From Bacteroidales bacterium (GTDB lineage Bacteria > Bacteroidota > Bacteroidia > Bacteroidales > F082), in NCBI GenBank assembly GCA_017477425.1, contig JAFUVT010000033.1:124001-188000 (forward strand): 64,000 bases of DNA, in the 5' to 3' direction. The position numbers were made by a program, and so were the translations under genes. Shown one piece after another: positions 26,311 through 35,898 of this stretch (its first letter is position 1; every line of letters begins with the position of its first letter). Under the pieces are notes generated by a model. It made no database searches. It was not told the DNA's origin and saw nothing but the letters and a program-made list of their open reading frames with translations.

Positions 26311-29300
26311 TTATCGAATCACGCTCACACGCTTCACACCCATGCCGTTTTCGGTGTAGATGCGAATCATATAGACACCCACTCCGAATGGACTCATGTT
26401 CAGGGTGGCTTCGTCACCGTTGGTTTCGGCATCGTAAACCACCTGACCGAGTTCGTTCACCACGGTGAGGCGTTGCATACCCTCGGCGGCCACGGTCACG
26501 TTGCCGTCGGTCGGGTTGGGATAGACGCTGGCGTTGATGCTGTATTCGCTGACATCGGTGGAGTTCTTCACAACGATGTTCAGCGTGCCGTTGCCGTTGT
26601 TGCATTCCGCAACAGGAGTGGCGGTCAGCACGACTTGGCCTTTGTATTCGTTGCTCCAGGTGACCACCACCGACTTGCCATCGTTGGCAGGGACCAGCGT
26701 GCCAGCTTCTTCAGGCTCGATGCCGTAAGCGACTTCCACATCGTTGCCGATGGTGTAGGTCGTGGTGGGCGTGAGGCGCACATCCAGCTCGGTGTCGCCA
26801 CTGATTTCGGGTTGGGCAGCGTAAGGCTCAACAAGGATGTTGATGGCTTGCTCAAGCGAGGTCTCACAGCCATTGGCGTCGGTGACCTTGGTGATGGTGG
26901 CATTCACCGTCTCGGTTGGGATAAATGTCATTGTGTAGCTTTCGCTTTCGGCAGTGAAGCCTTCCATGCCAGTGGCCTCCACGACGAACGGAGCTATGCC
27001 CGTGAAGCCGAAGTCGACACTTACTTCTTCGCCTTCGCAAATGCTTTCAGGTACTTCGCCGATGGTCATCGTTGGGGCGGCATTCACCGTGACGGTGAAG
27101 GTGCGTTCGCCTGTCTCATAATAAGTAGTACATGTGATGTTTGAAACCCAACTGACATTGAATTCATGCGTGCCGACTTCGAGTATGCCTAAGTCAAGTG
27201 CGTTGGCACCAGAATGGGCGTTTTGGTAAGGATGACCGGTAATGCCAAAGTTGAATTCGGGTTCGGCACCCCATGTTCCAGCTGAGCCACTCATGTTGAA
27301 GTTCATGATGGCATTTTCGCCTTCGCAAATCTCGATGGCATTGGTGGCTAAGGTCAATTCAGGCATTGGGTGCATTTCGAAAAGGTATGCAAATGACACT
27401 GGACCGCAACCTTCGCTTTGTGCGGTGGCAGTCAAAGTGACACCGTTTTCGATATCTTGGGGACCAGGAGTGTAAGTGGTGCTCAAAGCAGAAGCATCTT
27501 CAAATTCACCATCACCAGGAGTGCTCCAAGTGAAAGTCGAATAGTCGCCATTGACCGTAACGGCAATTTCTTGAGGCTGGCTGACAGCGCAATAGTAAAC
27601 ATCGAATAGCGCTTCATCTATACTTACATTCTCAGTGATGAACACCGTCATCTCGTCCGTCATCGTCTCGCCATTGCCGTTGATGGTAATCGTCAAAATG
27701 GCTTGGCCGTTGGCGATGTCTTGTGCTCCAGGCGTGTAAATCGGCATGGCAATAGTGGCATCGTCGAAGGTGCCGTCGCCGGAGGTGGTCCATTGCAGGT
27801 TGTCGTAGTTGGTGGCGTAGCCCACGATTTGGGCACCGCTGCCTTCGCAAATGGTGACGTCGTAGCCAGCAGTACCCGCCATGATACGAGCAGCCGGCAG
27901 GCTGAGGTAGTCAATCCAGCCGCAGTCGCTACCATTGTTCACGCTGCCGTCCTTGGTGTACGACCACTTGTAGGTGTGTCTGCCAGCGCTGACAGCGTAG
28001 GTGGCTTTGGTCCAACCCACCGTGCCCGACCATGAGCCTTGCTCGGCGTTGTCGATGTAGAAGTGGAGCTTGTCGTAGCCGCTTTCCGACGACACCTTAT
28101 AATAGAAGGAGATGGTGTCGTTGGATCCGGCTTCGTGGGTCAGGGTCAGGTCGGAGGACATGTTGCTCACGCCAGCACCACCGCTCTTCAGGCAGTATTG
28201 GCCTTCGTAAGGATCTACCATCACGAAGGTCCAAGGATACGAGGCGCTGTTGGTCCAGCCCTCGCCAAATTCGCCCGATTCAAAGTCTTCGAGGATGAGG
28301 CCGACTTTCACGCTATAGTCTTTCGCTTCGGAATAGCGTCCCGACGTGACATTCAGGATCATCGGGCAACTATAACCCAATGGCGTTTCGTCACTGATGG
28401 TAATGTCGTAGACTGCCGTTTGGGTTTCGCCTGCGTTCACGTTGTCGAAGTTAATCGCATTTTCGGCCAAAGTGATGTAAGGCGACAGAATTTGCATGGT
28501 GGCTGTGGTGGTCGCTGCATCGGCATGGCCGGTGTTTTGGATGCCGAAGCTGAGTTGTGCGGTTTCGCCAGCATCGAGACGTCCATTGCCGTTACCGTTC
28601 ACTTCGGTGATTTGAAGGTTGCCCAGCTTGAACACGGGTGCATAGGCTTTCATCGCCAAATTGCTGACATAACTCTCTGTGCCATTGGTGACAGTGATGG
28701 TGAAGCGATTGCTCGTATTGTCGGGCACGTTGTCGGCCACGGTGAATGCAAAGGCGTTCTCAAGGGTCTGTGTGGCGTTGGGGGCCATGCCGTCATATTG
28801 AGCCGTACCATTGGTGATGGTGATGTATTCCGATTCGGTCTCAAGCACGGCTTCGAAGGCTTCCATCGGGTCGCTACCCACGTTCTTCAGCGTGACGTCG
28901 AGATTGATGGTTTCGCCAAAGTCGAGTTGACCGTTGCCGTTTTGATCGTGGAGTACCTTGTCGTCGTAAACGATATACGGGCCATCGGCAGGGATGACAC
29001 CCATGACGGCTTCATAGCGCAGGTAGTTCTGGCCTGTCACTACGAGGTTGATTTCGGTAGGAGGCACTTGGGGCTCAAACTCGATGGTCTGAGGGTCGCC
29101 AGTGGCTTCAGCCACAGCGAGGATCTTCCATCCACCATCGCCGTCTGACTTCACGAGGCTGATCATGCAGCCTTCGGGAGCGGTGATGGTGATTTCACCT
29201 AAACCGGCGATGACGACCTCGGGATGGACAACTTCCATATCTTGGGGCACTTGCGTATAGATACGCAGGAACGCATCGCAGTGGGCGGTGAACATCGTAT

Positions 29301-31176
29301 AGGTGATGTCTTTCTCGGAAGGATTGCTCGGCCAGTTGCTTTGGGCCAAGAAATACTTGCCAGCCACATTACCGAAAGCCGGCATCCAGTTACCCGTGTT
29401 GCCAGCGTAGGGACCGAAGGTGGGCAGGAAGTCGCCGTCGAAGAGGTCATAAACGCCCCAAACATAAGCGTCGTTGACGAAGGAGTAGGAAGTTTCAGTA
29501 GGGCAGAGCACGCCGACGGCACCGGCATTCTCGCCGTTATAGGTGCGGCGCATCCATGCTTCACAGAAGCAGGTGGAGCCGTAGTTGAACTTACCCGTAA
29601 GGCAGTTGATGGACATCACGAAAGGCAGCTTGCCGACATTGTTCATTAGGTTGACGTGGGAGTTGCGCACTGCAGGTTCTCCCCAGCCTTCTTCCAAACC
29701 GTGGTCGCGGTGCTGCAACCAGAACGAGCCTTCGTTGACGGCTTGCACCACCTTTTCAGGAGTTCCGTTGTTCCAGTCGCCAAGTTCGCTTGGCGAGGCG
29801 GGGATGTAACCTACACCGTTGGGGCCGAAGTAGTTGACGACCATCGAGGTGTTTTGGTTCGATGACCAAATGCTGCCAGGTGTGCCTTGGTAGATGCAGT
29901 TGATACGATTGGTGTCATAGCCTTTGTTGCGCATGTAGCCGCCGAACACCTCGGAGCAAAGCTGGAACCAACGTTCGGTTTGCCAACCCAAAGCAGTGAT
30001 GGGACGAGCGTAGAAGCTGTGATCCAAATTGGGATTGGTATACTCGTATTCGATTTGTTTTCCAACGAAAACGGGCAGTTCATTGGCATTCTGCGCAATC
30101 AGGCGCGAGAAGACCATGTCGGGCAGGTTGTCGTTGCCCACGGCGTCGGCGTACCGGTTGTCAGTGATGCAGCTGCCTTGGTAGGGATGGGGGACGACCT
30201 CGGCAGGAATGTATTGGCCCATGTTGGAGCCGTGGTCACCGAGCAGGCAGACGGCAACAGGGGCGATTTCCCAGGTGTTGTAGGCATTGTGGAACCAGCT
30301 CTTCATCATTTCCGTGGTGGTGGCGGGCATCTCATCCAGGCGGTAAACCTTGGTGACGATGCCTTGACGGGTGCGGTATTCCTTCAGCTGGTTGGCATAG
30401 GGAGCCCAATCATCGTTGTTGGGCGTGACGATGATATACTCGGCACCTTCTTTGTCATCGCGCAGCCATTCTTGCATACGTTTTTCATAGTCGATGACGG
30501 GCAGCTGGTCGTAATTGAGCAACTCAGCGGCCAGGATGGGGTCCCAATAGGGCGAACGCAGACGGTCGTCACCGAAATGGTCAGTGCCGCCTTCAAAGCG
30601 CACCTCAAGCTCGATGTTGGTGTAGACCACCAAATCCTTGGTGACGGGATTGTATTGGAAGGGGGAAATGGTCACGGTCACAGCATCCACACCACGGATG
30701 TAGGAGTTGCCCAGGGTGAAAGGCTCGGCCGGATAAAGGGCGTTCTTGCTGTAGACGGTCACGTCCTTCACGTAGTTCAAGTCAGGCTCTTCGTTCTCTG
30801 TCTGGATGCGAAGGGCAGGGGCAATGTTCACGTTGTGGACGACTTCGGTCTCAAAGCTCACCACGCTGAGCGAGGCCGTGGCGCCTTGCGGAATCGCCAT
30901 CATGCGGCTCTCCATGGGGAGGTTGGGCAAGCCCGCGTCGTTGGGCAGGGTGATGGCAGAGATGCTGATTTCCGACATCTCCTCGCCGCGATAGTTGAGT
31001 TGGTTGAGCGACATCTGGCCGAGATTGTAGCTGATGTGCAATCCGCCACGGGTCTTCTCTGTCAGGTTGAAACCTTGCTTCCCTTTGAGGGGATAGCTGA
31101 AAGTCTGTGCCATTGACGTGTTGCCCATAAAAGCAAGCAACACAATGGCTAACGCAATTGGTAATGATCTTTTCAT
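26311..31176 (-). CDS. Gingipain-like C25 cysteine protease, T9SS cargo
   Basis: 1621 residues. A signal peptide ends GNTSMAQ. A C25 propeptide-like N-terminus (about 25-240) is followed by the protease domain with LLGDHGSN, QHRDHG (catalytic His near 490) and SINCLTGKF (catalytic Cys near 525). After it come Ig-like/CARDB-like modules, a 'cleaved adhesin'-type beta sandwich (ILEDFESGEF...GWIDYLSLP, about 950-1100), several Ig-like repeats and a C-terminal T9SS sorting domain (VYPNPTDGNVTV...VGVYMIRIYTENG...VSVIR). It should be secreted through the outer membrane and attached to the surface. It has its own promoter and lies downstream of the surface-protein operon. Confidence 0.92.
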   Translation of the reverse strand: MKRSLPIALAIVLLAFMGNTSMAQTFSYPLKGKQGFNLTEKTRGGLHISYNLGQMSLNQLNYRGEEMSEISISAITLPNDAGLPNLPMESRMMAIPQGATASLSVVSFETEVVHNVNIAPALRIQTENEEPDLNYVKDVTVYSKNALYPAEPFTLGNSYIRGVDAVTVTISPFQYNPVTKDLVVYTNIELEVRFEGGTDHFGDDRLRSPYWDPILAAELLNYDQLPVIDYEKRMQEWLRDDKEGAEYIIVTPNNDDWAPYANQLKEYRTRQGIVTKVYRLDEMPATTTEMMKSWFHNAYNTWEIAPVAVCLLGDHGSNMGQYIPAEVVPHPYQGSCITDNRYADAVGNDNLPDMVFSRLIAQNANELPVFVGKQIEYEYTNPNLDHSFYARPITALGWQTERWFQLCSEVFGGYMRNKGYDTNRINCIYQGTPGSIWSSNQNTSMVVNYFGPNGVGYIPASPSELGDWNNGTPEKVVQAVNEGSFWLQHRDHGLEEGWGEPAVRNSHVNLMNNVGKLPFVMSINCLTGKFNYGSTCFCEAWMRRTYNGENAGAVGVLCPTETSYSFVNDAYVWGVYDLFDGDFLPTFGPYAGNTGNWMPAFGNVAGKYFLAQSNWPSNPSEKDITYTMFTAHCDAFLRIYTQVPQDMEVVHPEVVIAGLGEITITAPEGCMISLVKSDGDGGWKILAVAEATGDPQTIEFEPQVPPTEINLVVTGQNYLRYEAVMGVIPADGPYIVYDDKVLHDQNGNGQLDFGETINLDVTLKNVGSDPMEAFEAVLETESEYITITNGTAQYDGMAPNATQTLENAFAFTVADNVPDNTSNRFTITVTNGTESYVSNLAMKAYAPVFKLGNLQITEVNGNGNGRLDAGETAQLSFGIQNTGHADAATTTATMQILSPYITLAENAINFDNVNAGETQTAVYDITISDETPLGYSCPMILNVTSGRYSEAKDYSVKVGLILEDFESGEFGEGWTNSASYPWTFVMVDPYEGQYCLKSGGAGVSNMSSDLTLTHEAGSNDTISFYYKVSSESGYDKLHFYIDNAEQGSWSGTVGWTKATYAVSAGRHTYKWSYTKDGSVNNGSDCGWIDYLSLPAARIMAGTAGYDVTICEGSGAQIVGYATNYDNLQWTTSGDGTFDDATIAMPIYTPGAQDIANGQAILTITINGNGETMTDEMTVFITENVSIDEALFDVYYCAVSQPQEIAVTVNGDYSTFTWSTPGDGEFEDASALSTTYTPGPQDIENGVTLTATAQSEGCGPVSFAYLFEMHPMPELTLATNAIEICEGENAIMNFNMSGSAGTWGAEPEFNFGITGHPYQNAHSGANALDLGILEVGTHEFNVSWVSNITCTTYYETGERTFTVTVNAAPTMTIGEVPESICEGEEVSVDFGFTGIAPFVVEATGMEGFTAESESYTMTFIPTETVNATITKVTDANGCETSLEQAINILVEPYAAQPEISGDTELDVRLTPTTTYTIGNDVEVAYGIEPEEAGTLVPANDGKSVVVTWSNEYKGQVVLTATPVAECNNGNGTLNIVVKNSTDVSEYSINASVYPNPTDGNVTVAAEGMQRLTVVNELGQVVYDAETNGDEATLNMSPFGVGVYMIRIYTENGMGVKRVSVIR

Positions 31177-31220
31177 TTGGTTATTGATTAAGTTTTGGTC
31201 AGTAATGTATTAATAAGATG

Positions 31221-31228
31221 CAAATTTA
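31221..31228 (-). promoter_or_regulatory. -7 box for the C25 protease
   Basis: TAAATTTG on the minus strand, about 45 bp upstream of the protease start. Confidence 0.65.
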
Positions 31229-31257
31229 GGAAAAAAAGTTTTTTTATTCGCCAAAAA

Positions 31258-31288
31258 CAAAAAAAAAGACGCGATTTCTCGCGTCTTT
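31258..31288 (-). terminator. Terminator of the seven-gene surface-protein operon
   Basis: The stem AAAGACGCGA/TCGCGTCTTT (31265-31274, 31279-31288) is followed on the minus strand by a run of T residues. It separates the last barrel gene from the C25 protease. Confidence 0.92.
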
Positions 31289-31312
31289 AACTCTTAACAC
31301 TACACTCTCAAC

Positions 31313-32191
31313 TCAATCATACTCTCCCCACTTCATGCAAGCGCCCTTCAGCTGCTTCTTCAGCGGGAACATGAGGGTGAGTTTCACGGTGGCATCAGTG
31401 TTGTACCTTTTGCCGAGCAGATAGGGGTCGATGTAGGCGGCGCCAATCACATGGCTGGCTTCGCCGTTAATCTCTTCTTTTGCGAACGAGTTGAAGACGG
31501 CGGCATGGGCGGAGGCATCCAGCTTGAGAAGCAGGTAATAGTTGCCCGTGTTGATTTTGAAAAGCACTCCGGCACCTGCCACAAGGCCCACATTCCAGTC
31601 GCGCAGGCTATGCGCATTCATGGCAACGGTGTCGATTGTGGCTCCCGTTTCGCTGAATTGTTGCTCGGGTGTGCCATAGTTCAGGATTTCTTTTTTTTGC
31701 CAGACCATCTTTCCAGAGAGGGGCAGGCTGAATCGCGGCCCGAGAAATACGTATGGCCTAACCTTGCCATCGCTTAGGTAGAAGGTCACGGGAACTTGCA
31801 CGTCGACTTCTTGATAGTCAACTTCATATTGCCTGTAATAGTCCTTGTTTTGGTTGAGCGCGACGGGAAAATTGAGCACGTCATAGTTGAGCTGCATGTT
31901 ACGCATTGCGAAGAGTCCTTCGAGGGCTACTGAGACATTGCGGCTCAGCATGCGCTCAAGGGCGAGGCCTGCCGTTGGTCCGTAATTGAACGAATAGTTG
32001 AAATCGGTCTCAGTACCACCAAAATGTATCCATTGGGTCATGGAGGCTCCGCCGATCAGCCCGATGTTGTATTTGGCCTCAGTGGTCATCAGATTCGAGC
32101 TCGAGTTGCTCAAGGGCTTGGCGAACTGCGCTCTGACAGGGCTGCTGACCAGGCCCATTGCGAATAGGATGATAAGGATATGGCGTTTCAT
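31313..32191 (-). CDS. PorT-like outer-membrane beta-barrel protein, paralog 1
   Basis: 292 residues. A signal peptide ends SSPVRAQ, followed by FAKPLSNSSSN and alternating amphipathic strands: EAKYNIGLIGGASMTQWIHF, GLALERMLSRNVSVALEGLF, RPYVFLGPRFSLPLS. It ends KGACMKWGEYD. This is the PF13568-like (PorT family) eight-strand barrel pattern. It is a clear paralog of the protein encoded at 35899 (shared AQF.KPL, EAK(Y/F)NIGL.GG, PYVF..PR and the C-terminal KGAC(M/I)KWGEYD). It is the last gene of the operon, 13 bp after a lipoprotein gene. Confidence 0.85.
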   Translation of the reverse strand: MKRHILIILFAMGLVSSPVRAQFAKPLSNSSSNLMTTEAKYNIGLIGGASMTQWIHFGGTETDFNYSFNYGPTAGLALERMLSRNVSVALEGLFAMRNMQLNYDVLNFPVALNQNKDYYRQYEVDYQEVDVQVPVTFYLSDGKVRPYVFLGPRFSLPLSGKMVWQKKEILNYGTPEQQFSETGATIDTVAMNAHSLRDWNVGLVAGAGVLFKINTGNYYLLLKLDASAHAAVFNSFAKEEINGEASHVIGAAYIDPYLLGKRYNTDATVKLTLMFPLKKQLKGACMKWGEYD

Positions 32192-32204
32192 GATAGGTTA
32201 AAAC

Positions 32205-33002
32205 TTAAGGTGCTGGAGTAGGACTGATGCGTAGCGTATCGCAGTCATAGACGACCAGGTCGCCAGGATAATTGTATAAAGGAAAGTCTTCGGGCAGGCT
32301 GGCACAATAACGCATGGTCTCAAACCCGAATTTGCAGTCGACCAGAATGGGCTGAATGAGTGTGTCGGCAGTTTGGCTTATCGTGTCTTGTTGGATCACC
32401 TGCACCGCCGATTTCCTTCCAGAAAGCACGATGGCATACAATGGCTTCAACTCAGTGTCGCGAATCTCATAGTAGTAAATCGTGAACCAAGGGTCATCGC
32501 CCATGATGTAAACGGTACCGAAGTCGTCAAGGCTGTGTTTGCCGTCTTTGAAATAGGATGGGGCAATGGTGTCTTCAGCAAAGGCATCCACTTGGTTTTT
32601 CATGAAGGCTTTGGTGGCTTGTGTGCTGTTGTGTTGGATGATGTTGTAAGTGTTCGTAAACTCAAGCTGTGCAATGCCGAAATGCTGTTCAAGTATGTCG
32701 AAGTAGATGTCGGAGGGAGGGACGGGAGTCGATGGCTCCCATTGGCTCTCGGCAACCGTGTCGAAGGTGTAGAGCTCGCGTTGCTTCGAGAGGAACAAGC
32801 CTTCGATTCTCGGCGGGTTGTCGCCATAATGGAGATACTCGTCGCCAAAGGCTTGCAGTAGCCTTTGGGGCATAAACTCGTTGATGTTGGGGATGTGCTG
32901 ATGGCTATAGAAGACGGTCGTGTTGGGGTCGTCTTTTAGGCAGGAGCTGAGAAGCATCGCACCGAAAAAGATGGTTACTATGCAGATACTGTGTTTTTTC
33001 AT
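32205..33002 (-). CDS. Lipoprotein of the T9SS-cargo operon, paralog 1
   Basis: 265 residues with lipobox MLLSSC. No named family recognised. It is a paralog of the lipoprotein encoded at 39266: both have I(N/H)E(F/V)MP..L near residues 40-50, an absolutely shared GDNPP motif, a central (Y/F)IMG..P(W/Y)FT.Y segment and a later (V/I)LSG segment. It starts 5 bp after the 935-residue T9SS protein, strongly suggesting co-translation and a shared function on the outer membrane. Confidence 0.78.
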   Translation of the reverse strand: MKKHSICIVTIFFGAMLLSSCLKDDPNTTVFYSHQHIPNINEFMPQRLLQAFGDEYLHYGDNPPRIEGLFLSKQRELYTFDTVAESQWEPSTPVPPSDIYFDILEQHFGIAQLEFTNTYNIIQHNSTQATKAFMKNQVDAFAEDTIAPSYFKDGKHSLDDFGTVYIMGDDPWFTIYYYEIRDTELKPLYAIVLSGRKSAVQVIQQDTISQTADTLIQPILVDCKFGFETMRYCASLPEDFPLYNYPGDLVVYDCDTLRISPTPAP

Positions 33003-33007
33003 TGTCC

Positions 33008-35815
33008 TTATTTTGTTAAGACGACTTTTCGTGTTATGGTTCCTTCTTTGCCTGAGGCGATGAAGAAGTATACTCCGTTGGACCGATGGCTCATGTCGTA
33101 GCTTCGCGCGTTGATGCCGTTGCCTATCCGAATCTCGTCGACGAGGATGCCGTGCATGTCATATACTTTGACGTCGACCTCACTGGTGAATTGTTCGAAA
33201 CGGAGTTCCATCTGTCCATTATTGGGATTGGGAAGTACGGTGAAGTTGGCTCGGGCGTCAAGGTTCTCGTCCACGTCATAGAACGAGCATCTCAGCCAAT
33301 AGTCGTTGATGGTCACCCCTCCAGTTGAGCAGCCGTTGTAGAGTGTAGCCCTCAGCCACACAAGGCCGTCGGTGTGGTTGAAGACGTATACCTTGCAGGT
33401 GTCGTTCTTGGCTCCGCTAGTTACCAGTCGCCAATTGAGGCCACTTTCCGTAAACTGACCCGTGATGGAGTCGTATTTGTTGAGTTGCCATGTCACGCTG
33501 TCGTAATCGGAGTGTTCAGGGTGCAAAGCATTTTTCTTGATGGCAAAGGTATAGGCGTTGGTTTGGAACTCATTGCCAGGGATGACCCATGGGGCAGTGG
33601 TGTTGTACAGCGCATGCACACGGCATGAGTCGGGCTCGTAAAGGATGGTGAGGTCGAGGTGCTTGATTTCGTAGCATCCGGTCTCGGGGTCGGCAATCGT
33701 GTCGCTGACCATTTGTGACTCATAATAGGTCTGGCCTGTCACGTCCCAAGTGTAGGAAAGGCAGGCATCCAGTACCTCGGGCTCGGTTTCGACAACGTTG
33801 CCCACGTTGAGGATGACTTCCGTGTAGCTATCACAGCCGTATTCACCAGGGAAGGCGACGATGGTGTCGTAAACCCCTGGATGGTCATAAGGAATGGTGA
33901 TGCCATACCCTTCATAAACATCGGGCCCAGTGAAGCAAACATGGGCTTCGAAGGGACCCATGTAGCCTGCCTCATGGGCGAGGATGTGGACGATGACGTT
34001 GCCTTTGCAGTTCTCAGGTAGGTTCGAATCGATAGGCCGGATGAGGATGGTGTCGCCAACAATGGGCACGTCAACAAAGCCGTGTCCCGTATAGGTCCTG
34101 CCGATGCAAGCGTTGTCGGTATATTCCTCGTCGTCTTCGCGACGGGCGTCGATGTAGAACGTGGTGACTTGCTCCGTTGAGGATGTGCAGGCTGTCTCGG
34201 CAGTGCGCACGGTGATGTTGACGGTATAGAATCCGTTGTCCGCGTAACTGTGTTGTACGACGCTTTCATTGCTGGTGTTGCCATCGCCAAAGTCCCAAGT
34301 GACGTTGTAGTTGCTATAGTTGACCTCGGCCCTGAAGACGATAGGCTCCAAAGTGCAGTTGACCACGGTGTCGCCTTCACTGACGCTGATGTCGTCGATG
34401 ATGATGGAGGTGCTGAGGTTGGCCGCCTTCGAGCCAGCCATGTAGGCGTAGCCACGGGCCATGCTGTATCCATAGATGTGGGCGTTGAATCCGCCTGGAC
34501 AGGAGATGTGATGAACCCCGTGTGTGATTTCTTTCCTGTAGAACTTGTATTCGTCGGTGCCATTGACGGCCTCGAAGAGGTTGGCGGCAATCTGTTCGTC
34601 GTCGAGGGTGACGTTGTCGGCATCATCTGCCTTGACGATGATGTTGACGAATTGGTGTTCAATGTCAGTATCGTGCTCGCTCTCGTAGTTGAAAGTCGAA
34701 AATGTCAGCTGATTGATACGTTGTTCCACAGGGGCAATCCACACCATGCTCGGCGCGCCTTGCCCTAAATTGAAATAGTCGTTGTCTTTTGAGTGGTTGT
34801 ACATGTACACGGCACAACTTTGTTCTGCGTCGATGAAACAGGAGGAGTTGTTCATTTCAAAAATGACGGACTCGCCGGCACTTAAAGTGTAGCTTGGCTG
34901 GCCGTTGATACTGATGCTGTTGTTGTCGTGAGCCGACGTGATTTTTACGAAGTCGTTGAGCTGTCGTCCCATCGAGGAGGTCGCCACGAACTGTTTTCCC
35001 CAGGCTTGCAGGGGCATGGCTTGCTCGAATATGCAATCGGAATCGGAACCGCTTGAAGGCACCATGGTCAGGTTGTTGCCATTGAAAACGGCAATTTTCT
35101 TGCAATCGCGGGCGGTGACGCGTGAACCGCTCAGGTCACGGCTGCCGTAGCTGTTATGGGAACGTATCTGATAGACTTCACCCTTGTGCAACGTGATGTT
35201 GAATTCTTGGTTGGCAGGATGTCCATCAAGGGTGTTGACACTCGGAGTGATGTCGACGGTGGTCTCGCCATCTTCGGCGGCAATGATAAGGATGGAACTA
35301 GTGTAGTAGTCGTCGTAATACAGACTCGATCCCGTTGATTGGTCGTAGGTTTGGATGAGGTAATCGTCGGCCAGGGCATGTATGGGGAGCACATAGGAGG
35401 CATCAAATGACATCTCGGCGATGTTGGCGCAATACACCGAAATGGAGTCGTTGGAGGTGATGACCAGGCCTTTGCCTAGGATCTGGCCATATTCGCTCAA
35501 TTCCATATAGGCCTCTTCCTCTGGGATTTCAAAGGTGTAGGTGTCGTTGGCCTCCACGGTGAAGTTGTCTTGATAGGCGGTATTGGGATTCTTGATTTGG
35601 CAATGCGTCTGTCGCTTTGCGCTGATAATCAGTTGGGTCCTGATCCATGTAAAGTCAATTTCTCCAGTCCAGGGGTCATAACGGTCCTTAAATCCGTTCC
35701 CCATGAACGAGACCCAAAACTCGGTGCCTTCGGTTGTGACGTCTTGGGCCACGACAGGCATCGAGCTGAAGAGGGCCGTCAAGGCCATCATGATGATAAA
35801 AACTCGTCTCTTCAT
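33008..35815 (-). CDS. T9SS cargo protein with IgGFc-binding-like and PKD domains
   Basis: 935 residues. A signal peptide ends SSMPVVAQ. The N-terminal ~430 residues resemble IgGFc-binding N-terminal domains (GTEFWVSFMGNG start, YVLPIHALADDYLIQTYDQ, ILIIAAEDGETTVDITPS). A PKD domain carries VTWDFGDGNTS (about 500-512), followed by CHU-type repeats, and a C-terminal T9SS sorting domain (LPNPNNGQMELRFEQF...NGVYFFIASGKEGTITRKVVLTK). It is probably a surface-attached adhesin or binding protein. It is first in the downstream module cargo, lipoprotein, barrel. Confidence 0.87.
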   Translation of the reverse strand: MKRRVFIIMMALTALFSSMPVVAQDVTTEGTEFWVSFMGNGFKDRYDPWTGEIDFTWIRTQLIISAKRQTHCQIKNPNTAYQDNFTVEANDTYTFEIPEEEAYMELSEYGQILGKGLVITSNDSISVYCANIAEMSFDASYVLPIHALADDYLIQTYDQSTGSSLYYDDYYTSSILIIAAEDGETTVDITPSVNTLDGHPANQEFNITLHKGEVYQIRSHNSYGSRDLSGSRVTARDCKKIAVFNGNNLTMVPSSGSDSDCIFEQAMPLQAWGKQFVATSSMGRQLNDFVKITSAHDNNSISINGQPSYTLSAGESVIFEMNNSSCFIDAEQSCAVYMYNHSKDNDYFNLGQGAPSMVWIAPVEQRINQLTFSTFNYESEHDTDIEHQFVNIIVKADDADNVTLDDEQIAANLFEAVNGTDEYKFYRKEITHGVHHISCPGGFNAHIYGYSMARGYAYMAGSKAANLSTSIIIDDISVSEGDTVVNCTLEPIVFRAEVNYSNYNVTWDFGDGNTSNESVVQHSYADNGFYTVNITVRTAETACTSSTEQVTTFYIDARREDDEEYTDNACIGRTYTGHGFVDVPIVGDTILIRPIDSNLPENCKGNVIVHILAHEAGYMGPFEAHVCFTGPDVYEGYGITIPYDHPGVYDTIVAFPGEYGCDSYTEVILNVGNVVETEPEVLDACLSYTWDVTGQTYYESQMVSDTIADPETGCYEIKHLDLTILYEPDSCRVHALYNTTAPWVIPGNEFQTNAYTFAIKKNALHPEHSDYDSVTWQLNKYDSITGQFTESGLNWRLVTSGAKNDTCKVYVFNHTDGLVWLRATLYNGCSTGGVTINDYWLRCSFYDVDENLDARANFTVLPNPNNGQMELRFEQFTSEVDVKVYDMHGILVDEIRIGNGINARSYDMSHRSNGVYFFIASGKEGTITRKVVLTK

Positions 35816-35841
35816 CTTGTATAGAATATGTATATTATATT

Positions 35842-35858
35842 AGGTGCATGTTGCACCT
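35842..35858. other. Small intergenic hairpin inside the operon
   Basis: The perfect stem AGGTGCA / TGCACCT has a 3-nt loop and lies in the 83-bp gap between the upstream barrel gene and the 935-residue cargo gene. No T-run follows on the minus strand, so it is not a terminator; it may be a processing or stabilising structure. Confidence 0.6.
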
Positions 35859-35898
35859 GATTCTTAACAGGCACAACAAAAAAAATACAGTTTCATGC

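Noticed and set aside
29887-31116. 409-codon plus-strand open frame
   Set aside because: It is antisense to the C25 protease with no promoter or motif; other long frames opposite the T9SS genes are the same kind of artefact.
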